DNA from: Symbiodinium natans
Taxonomy: Eukaryota; Sar; Dinophyceae; Suessiales; Symbiodiniaceae
Direction of reading: 5' to 3'
Assembly: GCA_905221605.1 (NCBI GenBank)
Contig: CAJNDS010002472.1
Location: forward strand, 340,419 to 404,418
Length of the DNA: 64,000 nt
In this document: piece after piece, positions 16,532-26,860 of the stretch
How the letters are laid out: every line of letters begins with the position of its first letter
Position numbering within the stretch: the first letter of the stretch is position 1
Made by a program: the position numbers and the translations under genes
Notes under the pieces: generated by a model
What the model saw: only the letters and a program-made list of their open reading frames with translations
Databases searched by the model: none
Told to the model about the DNA's origin: nothing

Positions 16532-18960
16532 TCAAGGCCTTGGCAGGCTTGGGGGAAGCCTCGGGCGTGAACTGACGATGGTCGCAGGGTTCAGGGGGGG
16601 GGGGGGGGTTCTCTCAAGAAAAGCGCCGAGGTTCTCTGGGAATGGGTATGGTGCGCCCAACCTCTCTGCCACAGCCAGGCCCGAAACGACCGCAATGTCG
16701 TGGGTGTTGATCAGCATCCACGAGCCGGCATAGTACGTCCGAGTGCTCTCCACCGCACTCCGCCGGTGGAGCAGCCACACAAAGGGGACCACCCACCGAA
16801 AGTGCTTCCTATACTCCCCTTAGAAACCTTAATAAAGATAATATGTTTAATATCCTCTTGGGTCTTATATAAACAAAATTTCAAAAAAAATCCCAAGGGG
16901 GGTATAGCTTCATGGTGTGAGCGAAGGCATGCCACCAGGACTTGTCGATGATCAGGGACTCCTTGATCTCGGCCAGGGGCCACAAGTCCTCCTTCCTCTT
17001 CCTCGGCATGTTTTTAGAAGAATGGCCCGAATGGCCCCGCGTGAATGAGTTGAATACATCTCCTGCTGGGGGCTACATGGGCTACTTCTCTACCAAATCC
17101 CTGGGATAGAACAGAAGCCATCCCAGCAACATCTGAAAAAAAAAGAAATAATAATACTAATAATAATAACAAGAAAAGTAAGAATGGCTACTGAGCGAGG
17201 CTTGGCTTCTTGTCCAGGAAGATGGTTTGGAACACTCGGCGGCGGTCCTCGCCCCTCAGGCGGACCCCGTCCCGAATGCTTTGCTGGTACCCAGAGAGGT
17301 CGAAACCCATCTCCAGGAGCTTGGCATCTTCCTGGTAGGTCTTGATGAAGTAGATGGCCTGCGGGACCGGTCTCTGGTGCCAGCACTACAGCCTGTAGTC
17401 ACTAGGTGGCACAAAGAGGCTGTGCGAAAAAGGCACCAAGAGAAGCAGCCGGCCTTGCCATCCACCTCGAAATGCTTCTTCATGTAGTCTTCGTCGCAGT
17501 GCGTGACCGAAAGGTCATGGAAATACTCCACCGAGCCAAGGACCCTTCGCTCCCAGAAGGTGGCCAGATCTCCAATAATCTCCAGGGCGATATTCGCCGG
17601 GCACGCAAAGACAACGTCGTCAAAATCTTCCTGCCAGGTGGGCGGGCTAGCCTTCGACGTCGCAGGCGGCGCCTGCGACGAGAGCCGCAGTTGGTCGCCC
17701 CCGGCGCGGAAATCTACGCCCCCACAGTCGGTGAGGTTGGAGATCCTAGTTCGTTGTTGGGATACTCCCAAAAGATGCAATTTTATAATCCTTAGTGGGT
17801 TTAAGTACCCTTCAGCATGCAAAATGCTATCCAACTAGGACCAAGGATCCTCAGGGTCACTCCCTTGGAGCTCCGCTTCAGGACCTTCTCCACCCGGTGC
17901 TTGGTCAGGATGCGCACACCCCGCGACTCCAAGTAGGGCCTCATCTTCTGATACCCTTGTAACCCTAAACCCTAAACCCTAAACCCTAAACTCTGATTTT
18001 AGCCACTACACGTAGGGCCTCATCTTCTGGTTGTAGAACTCGTCCAAGCTCCGGAAGGAGAAGTTGGTGGGCTCGCTGTCAATCAATCCTTAAGGGTCTC
18101 TGAATCCACGAAATGGTTTAGGGTTTAGGGTAGTTTAGGGTTTAGGGTTTAGGGTTTAGGGTTTAGGGTTTAGGGTTTAGGGCTTAGGGCTTAGGGTTTA
18201 GGGTTTAGGGTTTAGGGTTTAGGGACCTTGGCCTTCTTGCTGAGTAGGGTGCACTAAACTGCCAGACTTGGGAAGATGCAACACGAAGCTGAAAAAAGGG
18301 GGCAAGGAAGCAAGCGGGGGCGCGAGATTTTGAGGAATGAAGCTTTTGGAGCTTGCAGGAACCTCTAAACAGAGCCGGGTGTCGCTTCGGAGAGTATTCG
18401 AAGAGTGCCAGGGAGGGATCATTGAACACCCGCGCCACAATGGCAGCCGACATGTTGGGGGTCTGATTGCCGGTGCCAAAGAAGAGTGCAACTAGTGGAT
18501 AGACCATGCGCTCACGAAACTCTTGAGAGAGCCGCGACCACTTCATGACCGTGTCAATGGAGAGGAAGAGCGTGAGAAACTCGAGTCTCGATATCCACTT
18601 GATGAGCCTCCCAAAACGCTGGATATCAGGTTGAAGCCGCTGTTGCAGCCCAGAATCTTCGTAGTTGCTCCAATGGTACTCGCCCTTCCCAAAGCTCACC
18701 GACAGATGAGCATCATCGATGTCTTCCCCAAACTCCCGAATCAAGGAGATGATGTTTCGGTGGGATGCAGGGGCCCCTCCTTGAACCCCATAGTTGATGA
18801 CCTGGCCGTTCATCTCCTTTGTGCACGCAACACCTCCCAAGCAAGGACAGGGCTCAATGATGGTGACCTCCACGTCCTTCAGAGATCGAGCCAAGCTCCA
18901 TGCAGTCGACACTCCTGCAGCACCTCCCCCAATCACTGCCACCCGCTTTCTCTCTGCCAT
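16532..18960 (-). CDS. FAD-dependent amine-oxidase-family oxidoreductase, seven exons
   Basis: Inferred exons: 18384-18960, 18019-18088, 17850-17939, 17454-17745, 17210-17358, 16912-16995 and 16532-16808. These join in one frame to about 513 residues starting at ATG 18960. The N-terminus has the Rossmann FAD/NAD motif KRVAVIGGGAAGVSTAWSLA, then GGVACTKEMNGQVINYGVQG. The C-terminus has AGSWMLINTHDIAVVSGLAV then AERLGAPYPFPEN, the FAD-contact end of the amine oxidase fold. It resembles predicted NAD/FAD-binding proteins of the COG2907 type; the substrate is unknown. Donors are GA (four) or GC (two), and all acceptors are AG|G. Two introns contain telomere-like tracts and two look like transposon insertions. 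The last exon runs through a G homopolymer, so its end is uncertain. Upstream codons lack an ATG, so a targeting exon could be missing. Confidence 0.8.
16809..16911 (-). mobile_element. MITE-like intron with terminal inverted repeats and target duplication
   Basis: In coding sense: GAAG, then CTATACCCCCCTTGG, about 70 bp, CTAAGGGGAGTATAG, then GAAG again. The two 15-bp ends are inverted copies with two mismatches, and GAAG is a 4-bp direct repeat. Removing GAAG plus the element joins the exons in frame as HTM-KHFRW (GA-AG intron). This is the structure expected of an intron born by DNA-transposon insertion. Confidence 0.8.
16996..17209 (-). other. FAD-gene intron flanked by GAAG direct repeats
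   Basis: A 214-bp GA-AG intron. Coding sense reads GACAA|GAAGCC at the 5' side and GAAGAG|GAAGG at the 3' side, giving FLDKK-EDLW in frame. It contains a T/TTA-rich stretch like a polypyrimidine tract. No terminal inverted repeats were seen. Confidence 0.65.
17746..17849 (-). mobile_element. Introner-like element in the FAD gene, related to 8988-9091
   Basis: In coding sense: GATC, then a 100-bp element starting CTTGGTCCTAGTTGG and ending GAACTAG, then GATC again. Splicing at GA...AG restores VTLRISNLTDC. The whole intron is 104 bp, exactly the length of the methyltransferase intron. The ends match closely, as does a core around GGGTACTTAAACCC, while the target duplications differ (GATC versus GTGA), so these are independent insertions. 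Confidence 0.8.
17940..18018 (-). other. 79-bp GC-AG intron with telomere-like core and 18-bp direct-repeat flanks
   Basis: The 18-bp word gtagggcctcatcttctg occurs at 17933-17950 and 18012-18029. Between the copies lie about five CCCTAAA units (17958-17992). Removing one 18-bp copy plus the insert restores YNQKMRPYLESRG in frame. Telomere-type sequence appears to have been inserted into an exon with duplication of 18 bp and is now removed as an intron. Confidence 0.8.
18115..18226 (+). repeat. TTTAGGG tract inside the first FAD-gene intron
   Basis: About fifteen units, antisense to the gene, inside the 295-bp intron 18089-18383 (donor GA, acceptor AAG|G, joining SPKR to LIDSEPT). Confidence 0.9.
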
Positions 18961-19792
18961 GGCGCCGGCCGAGCCCCGATGTTGCAGCTGACGCGAAGAT
19001 GCGGCTCTCAAGTCTCCGAACGATTGCCCCTTTAAAGCTTTTGATACAGAGGACAGCAAGATTTGCTCAAGAGTTTCTGCTTCACTGCAACTTCACTGTG
19101 CCTGTCCCAAAGTCTTTCCAAAAAGGCCTGCGGAGAAAAAGCAGCTCAGGCATCGCAACACCCGCAACCCCTAACCCCAGCAAAGCATGTCGCTTTCGTA
19201 GCTCCCTTGCACTTTTCAGGTCCTCTGGTGGTTGTAGGACTGGGGGCTTAGGGTTTGAAGTTTGAGGGCTTGGGGGTTTCGAGGGCAGGAGCCCACGCCA
19301 AAAACAAAAAAGGGGTTGGGGTTCTTAAGGGCCCCCTAAACCTGCCTCAGGCCCGAGACCATCATGCGATCGTGGCTCCGCAACCCTCAACAAAGCGCAC
19401 TGTTGAATACACTGGCCGTTACCCACCACTTTCCTCCGATGAAGTGGGCAAGGCATGCGAAAGGTGGCACTTGAATGAGGGGCAGACACAGCTTGGAGTT
19501 GGGCTGCTTGCACCATGCTTCAGCCTGGAATATGACAGAAGGGGGCCCCTTCAAGCAAGATGTACCCGGCGAAGGAACAAAAAATGACGAAACAAAAGCA
19601 GTAGACCCTAGAGGTCCCTACGCCCCAAGCGGCAGAGAGACATCCTTTTGCACGTCGCGCTGCAGGGGCGGCACCTCGAGCCTCTTTATTTAAAGCGAGG
19701 GTCAAGAATCCTACTTCTGAGGTCATCATGCTTTTGAGCCGCACCTTCGGGCTCTGCACCCTGATGCGGCTGTTCGCGATATGTACAAGAAG
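18961..19792. other. Intergenic stretch, no gene recognised
   Basis: Separates the start of the FAD gene from the stop of the NTF2-like gene; both are on the minus strand. Several ORFs of 60-120 codons overlap on both strands without recognisable domains. Confidence 0.5.
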
Positions 19793-20407
19793 CTACGGGA
19801 GCGTTGCATAAATCTTGTCCTTGATGCGCCAACCATCAACCGTGTTGATCCAATGCAGGTTTGTGTGGAAGGATACCACCACCTCACCGCTCCTCACAAA
19901 CCTGTCGTAAATCTCAGTGACATACTCATTGGGACCCAAGCTATAGTGCCTCACAGGGCTTGTGGCACCAATCATAACGGCACCCTTCATGCTTTGAAAC
20001 TCAGCAGGAAGGCTGCTCCATGGCTTCTTTCCTTGGAAGACATCGTAGAACATGTCCAACATGGACTTGAGGCCTTTGTAGTCCATGACCTGAAAGCTGC
20101 CCAAGTCCTTCTCATCGGCCAAGGCAGACATGGACACCGTCTTGTGAAAGACACTTGGGAGCAGTGAGGCATCCATGGTGGTGAACAACTTCGTATAGCC
20201 CTCCAAACCTTCCAGGATTCCTGCAGGAAGTGGCTCCTGGCTGGCAAGAATTGTGGTAGGCCTTCCATCGGCCCTGGCCTTTTCCAGCGCCGTCCCAACC
20301 AACATGCCACTCAAGAGCAAAGCTACTGCGAAGCCCACACGCCGGACTAGCTGCGGCCGTGGGCCGGCATCTGCACCCAGCAGTGACGTGGCCATGTCTT
20401 TGACCAT
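19793..20407 (-). CDS. Membrane-anchored protein with an NTF2/SnoaL-like domain
   Basis: The ATG-started frame gives about 204 residues (MVKDMATSLL). One transmembrane segment at about residues 22-45 (RVGFAVALLLSGMLVGTAL) is followed by a soluble domain of about 150 residues. This domain ends SFHTNLHWINTVDGWRIKD, a strand pattern typical of SnoaL/NTF2-like folds in which W-x-I sits on the last strand. The frame is open for 47 codons upstream without another ATG. No introns are needed. The function is not known. The alpha/beta cone-fold call is from pattern only, so a different small-fold domain remains possible. Confidence 0.55.
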   Translation of the reverse strand: MVKDMATSLLGADAGPRPQLVRRVGFAVALLLSGMLVGTALEKARADGRPTTILASQEPLPAGILEGLEGYTKLFTTMDASLLPSVFHKTVSMSALADEKDLGSFQVMDYKGLKSMLDMFYDVFQGKKPWSSLPAEFQSMKGAVMIGATSPVRHYSLGPNEYVTEIYDRFVRSGEVVVSFHTNLHWINTVDGWRIKDKIYATLP

Positions 20408-21439
20408 CGCTGAGACTGCTCGTGCTAGAAGGCTTGAGCTCAGCTGAAGTTGGAACGCATTTTCGGCAACTCTGGCCTCATTCTTGCAAACTTTGGATTC
20501 CAAACACAGCCCACTTCTTTCAAAAAATTGTTGCTCAAAGTGCCTCAAGGATGGGGATCAGGGCCGTTTAGGTAGCATTTTCGGCTCAGGGGTAGCTAGG
20601 ATGCGAGCAATATAACATTCAAAAGGTTCGAAGTCAGACTTTGCTAGTTTTGCGGCTGAAAGCTTTCGCTAATGCGTTTGCATTGCAGACAACTTGTCGG
20701 TGACAAGCACCAGTACGGGTTTGTTCAGAAAAATGCAGCGATTACGACGCTAAACATGGAAAACAAATGCACCCAACTTTCAGAATCACACGTCAGCAGT
20801 CCTGTGCAAGCGGTTGTGAATGACTGTCATTGCTCCGCAGTGCAAGAGGCAGCGGTCTTTGCCAAGAGTTTGCTCAGAGAACGCTTCTGATGCGAAAAGA
20901 TGCAGAGCGATGTCGTTCCTCCAAGCCACCTTGTAAATAGGATTGTTTGGAGCCAGCGCCGTGTGGAAGCACTAGTCACTAGTCCGCTACGCATGCGCAT
21001 AAGGGAACTGCACAAAACACAACGAGCACTGTTTTGTCACGTGAAAAAAATCTCGGTCGGTCAGAACCGGAGTCAGGGTCGGACAGCTGAAACGAATCCA
21101 AGACCCACAGCATAGCCGTGCAGAACGCTGGAACAAAAACTCCAAAAATTTTCAGGCAGAAACTTGACCCACTGGATAGGGCCAGCGTTCTTCAAGCACG
21201 TGAAGGCCCACACCACACGGGCAGCGCGCACGATGTCCGGCGAAAGCCCAGAGACTACATGCAAACGGGCACACGCATTGTAAGACGACACCATGGCTAA
21301 TCAAAGCTGCTGCACAGGAGGGTAACATGTGCGTATTGCAAAAAATTCCCGTGCTCGGGCCCTCGGCGAAATTATGGGCTTGCCACGCAGTTGTGTTTGA
21401 AGCGCATTATGCGAGGGAGCGCTCTGTTTGGTTCGTGTT
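20408..21439. other. Stretch without a recognisable gene
   Basis: Short overlapping ORFs, no repeats of note and no telomere-like tracts. I see nothing I can name. Confidence 0.4.
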
Positions 21440-21925
21440 TCAACGTGAAGCTTTTGAAGCTCTGAAGCTTCTTGTCTTCGCGAGCTTCGCCTGAAGCTTT
21501 TGAAGCTTTTGAAGCTTTTGAAGATTTTGAAGCTTTTGAAGCTTTTGAAGCTTCCTTGAAGCCTCAAGCTCTGAAGCTTCTCGAGCTTCGCGCTTCGTGT
21601 GAAGCCTGAAGTCTGAAGCTTCGTGAGCTTCGCGCTTCGCCTGAAGCTTGACGTTTGAAGCTCGCGAGCTTCGCGAGCTTCGCGAGCTTCGGGAGCTTCA
21701 CGAGCTTCGGGAGTTTCGCGAGCTTCGCGAGTTTGCCGAGCTTCGCGCTTCGCCTGAAGCCTGAAGTCTGAAGCTTCGCGAGCTTCGCGCTTCGCCTGAA
21801 GCTTGAAGTCTGAAGATCGGGAGCTTCGCGAGCTTCGCGCTTCGCCTGAAACCAGAAGTCTGAAGCTTCGTGAGCTTCGCGCTTGGCCTGAAGCTTGAAG
21901 TCTGAAGCTCGGGAGCTTCGCGACC
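21440..21925. repeat. GAAGCTT / CGAGCTTCG minisatellite
   Basis: Nearly 490 bp built from GAAGCTTTT (21490-21560) and palindromic CGAGCTTCG, TCGCGAGC and GCCTGAAGC units. It produces a 211-codon low-complexity minus-strand ORF rich in AREAS/RSFRL that is unlikely to be a gene. Confidence 0.8.
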
Positions 21926-22018
21926 GGAATGGGCACGGAATGTCAGTGAACCGCCCTGAGAATCAGCCGCGTCTAACCATGCTCCTCCCCTCTGTGATTT
22001 GGGGCTTCGGAATTATAA

Positions 22019-22075
22019 GGTCTAGGGTATAGAGTTTAGGGTTAGAGTTTAGGGTTTGGGGTTTAGGGTTCGAGT
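22019..22075 (+). repeat. Degenerate TTTAGGG tract
   Basis: About six units with TATAGAG and TTTGGGG variants. Confidence 0.7.
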
Positions 22076-22244
22076 TTGCAGCAACCCATTCCCCAAATAA
22101 CCCCTATTATTCTCCTTATAAACCCATCGGAACCCTAAGTCATTTCCCAAGAAGGACCTTTAGATCAACCCCCCATTTTGGGTTGAGGGCAAAAACACCA
22201 GCTTGGCGGGAATCAGTGTCCCGCATGTATAGTGACAGCTACTG

Positions 22245-22367
22245 CTTGGAGTTCAGGGTACTTATAAGCCCCAACTAACTAAAAGTCTACTTATAAGCCC
22301 CCTAAATCCCCTAAGTAGGTTATAAGTAGACTTATAATTGGGGTTATAAGTACCCTGAACCTCCAAG
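22245..22367. repeat. Palindromic MITE-like element, copy 7, nearly perfect hairpin
   Basis: The ends pair over 27 bp with one gap and one mismatch (CTTGGAGTTCAGGGTACTTA at 22245 and its counterpart ending at 22367). A second perfect 13-bp pair (AAGTCTACTTATA / TATAAGTAGACTT) lies inside. The whole 123-bp element can fold into one stem. Confidence 0.85.
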
Positions 22368-22522
22368 TGCCATCGGCTGCATCAATCAAGCTCTGGTGTT
22401 CTCTAAACCCTCTCTTGCTGGCTCAGGAATGTTGGAGGTGTGGCCACACGGTGCCAGACGGTCCGAAACAAAGTTCTGTGCTATGCATCGATCACGGGCT
22501 GCAGAAATGCAGCTACCTGAAG

Positions 22523-22573
22523 CCTAAACCCTAAACCCTAAACCCTAAACCCTAAACCCTAAACCCTAAACCA
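22523..22573 (-). repeat. Interstitial CCCTAAA tract
   Basis: About seven perfect units. Confidence 0.95.
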
Positions 22574-22643
22574 ACCCTCAGTCGGTGCAGGGCTTAAATC
22601 GCCACCTCTCTACATTATGTTTTTGTTTTTTTGGTTGGAGAGG

Positions 22644-22771
22644 GGGTTTAGGGTTTAGGGTTTAGGGTTTAGGGTTTAGGGTTTACGGGTTACGGGTTTA
22701 GGGTTTAGGGTTTAGGGTTTAGGGTTTAGGGTTTAGGGTTTAGGGTTTAGGGTTTAGGGTTTAGGGTTTGG
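22644..22771 (+). repeat. Interstitial TTTAGGG tract, longest uniform tract
   Basis: About eighteen units with two TTTACGGG variants, ending in a G run. It lies opposite in orientation to the tract 70 bp to its left. Confidence 0.95.
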
Positions 22772-22894
22772 GGGGGGGGGTACCTTGAACATTCTGAGGG
22801 CCGCAGGAAAATAGGGACCCAAAAAAGGGGACGTAATTTGGAGAACCGTGCATATAACTCTATAGAGTTGAGGGCTTCGGTCTTCTTGGGTCGC

Positions 22895-22959
22895 ACCCTA
22901 AACCCCAAACCCAACACCCAAAACTCTAAACCCTAAACCCTAAACCCTAAACCCTAAGA
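22895..22959 (-). repeat. Interstitial CCCTAAA tract
   Basis: About eight units, the left half diverged (CCCCAAA, CTCTAAA). Confidence 0.85.
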
Positions 22960-23175
22960 ACTATGTGTGAGCCTCTCGCGGATCAGCACCGACGCAATCC
23001 CTACGCCCTACGGGTCCATGTACCTAAAAAGTACCCCAAAGCCTTTAGGGTTTAACTAGGGTTTAAGGTTTAGGGAACTGCTCGATGGGGCTTTTAATGG
23101 AACCTAACAAAATACAAGCAATGATCGTACCACTGGGGGTCTCAAAACCACGTCACCAGAGTGTTTGGGAGTATG

Positions 23176-23335
23176 CTTGGAGGTTCTTGGGTAGTTGTAT
23201 CTGGACATGAGAGTCGGGAATACCCTAAAGCCAAAAAACTCTAAACCCCAAGCCACTCTATACCAGTACCTGGCTATGACCTTACTTATTCGGGATACTT
23301 TTAGCCTTACTTAGAATTGCTCAGGAGCCTTCAAG
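23176..23335. repeat. Palindromic MITE-like element, copy 8
   Basis: Left end CTTGGAGGTTCTTGGGTAG, right end GCTCAGGAGCCTTCAAG. It contains an extra 'actctaaacccc' insertion, giving 160 bp. A short TTTAGGG tract follows at 23347-23371. Confidence 0.65.
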
Positions 23336-23371
23336 TGAGCAGGACAGGGGTTTAGGGTTTAGGGTTTAGGG

Positions 23372-23596
23372 CTCATTTTACTGCCCTGCCATGCGTTGCA
23401 GCGTCCTCGTTGCTTGGTGTCCCATCTTTGCTACACACAGCAAGCACGTCTTTGCTGGTCTTTCCTCTGTATTGCTCTGTTTAAGGTTTACAAGGGAACC
23501 GAACCCATGATACCAACAAACAGAAAACCGTGTCATGGGGGGGGGGGGGGGGGCGGCCTGCGTTTTGAGACATTCACACATATTCACACACACTCT

Positions 23597-23633
<37 letters not shown>

Positions 23634-24149
23634 ATCCTCATTGATCGATTCATTTATTCATCTACATATTTCTTTATACTTATTTATTATACTTAGGAAA
23701 CTGAGCATTCAAATTCAAATCGATGACTCAATATGTTTAAGCACCTTAAGTTTTGATAGCTGGCCTGAACCCCCCCCCCAACCACAACACACACACACAC
23801 ACACACCCCTCTCCTGCTTATTTTCAGGAGGTTTATATAGGGGCCTAGGGACAGTAACTCACTGTAAAGGTGAGTGGGCTTCTAGGGATTGCGAACCAAA
23901 AACCTTGACGAGGTTGGCCCTTCTTACTTCCCCCAGAACGAAGGAAATAAAAGGTTAACGTTTCTTGATCCTAGAATAAAATAAGGAAGCCCAAAAAGTT
24001 TCAAGTTCGACTATTGTGGCTAAGTAAGCCTTTAAAACCTCTCAAGGGTCTACCTAGATGGCTCCCGGGGGGGAGGGTGACGGTTCAGGGTTTAGGGATG
24101 ACCCTGAACGCCGGGCCCAAACGCCATGAATGTCCATGTGCAAAGATGT
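23372..24149. other. Microsatellite-rich stretch without a recognisable gene
   Basis: A G15-17 run lies at about 23538-23554, CT/TA repeats at about 23598-23632 and an (AC)n block at about 23787-23806. No exon is recognised. Confidence 0.55.
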
Positions 24150-25658
24150 TCATTGCTGCTCTTCTGGATGCGAAGCCGGCTGCAGCAAGTTCTCAATTTG
24201 AGCGTGGCCCTCCTGCGATGCCATCATCAGAGCTGTGACACCGTCGTTGTTGACCAAATCGACGTGAGCGCCGGCCTCAAGCAGCAACCGCGCGACCTCA
24301 ACGTGGCCATGTTGCGATGCCATCATCAGAGCTGTGACACCGCTGTTGTCGGGCGAGTCGATGTGAGCACGGGCCTCAAGCAACAAACGTACAATCTCAG
24401 CGTGGCCTTGTTGAGATGCCACCGTCAGAGCTGTGACACCATCGTTGTCGGCCAGGAGGGCACCCGCCTCAAGCAACAAACGTACGACCTCAGTGTGTCC
24501 GTCGTGAGATGCCACCAGCAGAGCTGTGAGACCGCGGTTGTTGGCCATGTCGATGTGAGCACCGGCCTCCAGCAACAAACGTACGACCTCAATGCAGCTG
24601 TTGTGAGATGCCAATATCAGAGCCGTGTGACCGTTACTGTTGGCCAAATGCATCTGAGAACCAGCCTCAAGCAACAAACGCACAACCTCAACGTGGCCCT
24701 TTTGCGACGCCACCATCAGAGCTGTGAGACCGCCGTTGTTGAGGTCGTGAGCACCGGCCTCAAGCAATAGATTCACCACCTCGACGTGGCCTTCCTGCGA
24801 TGCCATCTTCAGAGCTGTGTAACCGTCGCTGTCTGCAAAGTCAATGCGAGCACCGGCCTCAAGCAACAAACGCACAACCTCAACGTGGCCGCTATGAGAT
24901 GCCACGATCAGAGCTGTGTGACCCTCGTCACTCGCCAAGTGGATGTTTGCACCGGCCTCAAGCAACAGCCGCGTGACCTCAACGCAGCCCTGTTGCGATG
25001 CCGCCATCAGAGCTGTGAGGCCACCGTTGTCGGGAAAGTCGACGCGGGCACTGGCCTCAAGCAACACGCTTGCGACCTCAACATGGCCGCCGTGAGATGC
25101 TGAAATCAAAGCTGTGACACCTTCGCGGTTAGCCAAGTCGATCTGAGCACCGGCCTCAAGTAGCAAACTCACGACCTCAACGCTGCCCTTTTGCGACGCC
25201 ACCATCAGAGCTGTCCAGCCCCTCTTGTCAGCCATGTCCGGGTCGGTGGGACGCTGCAGCATGGACTCCACCTGGAGGCTTTCCAAACCCTGAAAACCCC
25301 CAACCCTGGCTGTTCTTCCTGGAGCTTCTATTCTAGCAGACTCTGCGATCTTAATTCCTTAAACCCTAAACCCGAAATGGGTCCTGGCCTCAGCCACAGC
25401 GCCATGTACTCCGGCGGTAATGAGCTCCTTCGCCTGAGAGGCGCAGTATGAAAGCTGAACAAGTTCCAGCTCCATGGTAGAGTCTAACTTGGTAGCGTCA
25501 TCCAGGATCTCACCATGGAGGAGTAGCCTTTGCCGGAAGCGTGGGGGCAAGCCATGCCGCTGATGTAAATGCTGCTTCAAAGCCTTCACATCGCTCAACT
25601 CATCCTGCAACGGCACGTTCGCCACCTCTTCTCCCGAGAGCAGCCTCACGCGAAGCAT
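24150..25658 (-). CDS. Ubiquitin-like / ankyrin-repeat protein, two exons
   Basis: Exon 1 (25410-25658, ATG at 25658) encodes a beta-grasp ubiquitin-like domain: MLRVRLLSGEEVANVPL, an LKQHLHQRHGLPPRFRQRLL core and LELVQLS. Exon 2 (24150-25289) encodes eleven ankyrin repeats in series, each close to GVTALMMASQxGHVEV-RLLLEAGA. It ends with LLQP then PEEQQ. A 120-bp GT-AG intron (25290-25409) joins ITAG to GLESLQVESMLQ and contains a short CCCTAAA fragment. The ankyrin stack is presumably a protein-binding surface, and the ubiquitin-like domain suggests a link to ubiquitin pathways; partners are unknown. The joints between repeats 5/6 and 8/9 are about three residues short. The combination is common in dinoflagellates. 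The total is about 462 residues. Confidence 0.82.
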
Positions 25659-26619
25659 CACGCAATATCAGAAACCAAGCTGCTGGATGCCTTGGGCTAA
25701 TGGAAAACCTGAACAGCCACGCTGCTGCACGTGTTGTTTTAAGGGTTTTGTAAGGGCTTTACGGTTAAGGTTTAGGATGTATATGGTGAGCTCGCTTTTT
25801 ACCTCATGGAACCCCAAACCCTAAACCCCTGTATAAACCCCTAAACCCCTAAAACCCGAAACCACAGCTCTCTGGGCCCCTGTTTTTATCGGCTCAGAAT
25901 CTTGAGGGTACAAACGGGGATCCTCACTTGGAGAACTGACCATATAGGGTTTAGGGTTGATAGGGTACACGCTTTCCTCAAGAATTGAATTCTGTGACCC
26001 TGAACTGCTTAGAAACCAACCGGCTCAAGATCTAGTAAGGCCTAATACAAAACACATGTCGCACAGTCTATGTAAGCTGTTGGCTCTTGAAACCCTCTGA
26101 AAAAATACTCCGAAATAGGGCCCTCTTAAACCCTGAAAAAGAAATATGTAAAGTTAAAATATCCCAAGGGCCTAGTTGGTAAGCTAACTACAAGCATCCG
26201 AGACGTCCATCATGAAACCTGACAGCGCTGTATCACCCAGGGGTTTAGGGCCTTTAGGGTTTAGGGTTTCAACCCTCAGATTTACACTGTTGCGCCCCTG
26301 AACCCTAAATCCAAAACCAACCCTTAAGCCTTAAACTGCGGCTCTGAAGCATGAAACCCATCTCGACAAATAAATCCTACAAAAAAACAAACCTTTAAAG
26401 TTCCATTACTCGCTGATAAGTACTCCAGACCTTCCAAAACCCCTTGATTAAGGAAAAATACCCCAAATTGTTTTAAAGATCCTTAGTAAAATTCAGGGTA
26501 TTTTCCTTAATGAAAAGGTCTTGAAAGGTCTGGGTACTCTGCATCAAACCCCAACTCCCAACTCCCGATCCCTGAAGCTCCGTATAGACCCTCGAGACCC
26601 TAAAGGGTTTCGGCTTTGG
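25659..26619. other. Stretch without a recognisable gene
   Basis: Scattered CCCTAAA fragments (about 25810-25860, 26240-26300) and an inverted 'ttaaggaaaaatacccc' / 'ggggta..ttttccttaa'-like pair at about 26450-26515. No coding sequence can be supported. Confidence 0.45.
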
Positions 26620-26740
26620 GAATTAGGGTTTGGGTGTTTAGGGTTTTAGGGTTGAGGGTTGAGGGTTTAGGGTTTAGGGTTTAGGGTTGAGGGTTTAGGG
26701 TTTAGGGTTTAGGGCTTAGGGTTTAGGGTTTAGGGGGTGT
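26620..26740 (+). repeat. Interstitial TTTAGGG tract
   Basis: About fifteen units with TTGAGGG variants. It is the last long telomere-like tract; none of comparable size occurs to the right of 27 kb. Confidence 0.9.
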
Positions 26741-26860
26741 AGGGTTCTCCAAACACGTTACACAAAGATTGGGGCCTGATCCCTACACCTGAGCCCTAAA
26801 CCCGAAACCCTGATCGTTAAACCCAGAATCCTAGCCTCAAGAGCTCTGATCCCTAAACCC

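Noticed and set aside
21301-21936. 211-codon minus-strand ORF
   Set aside because: Low-complexity translation of the GAAGCTT minisatellite.
24126-25103. Long repetitive plus-strand ORFs
   Set aside because: Antisense shadows of the ankyrin repeats (the 99-bp period makes them repeat-like).
930-26740. Chromosome end
   Set aside because: The TTTAGGG tracts are short, alternate in orientation and separate genes and introns, so they are interstitial, not a terminal telomere.
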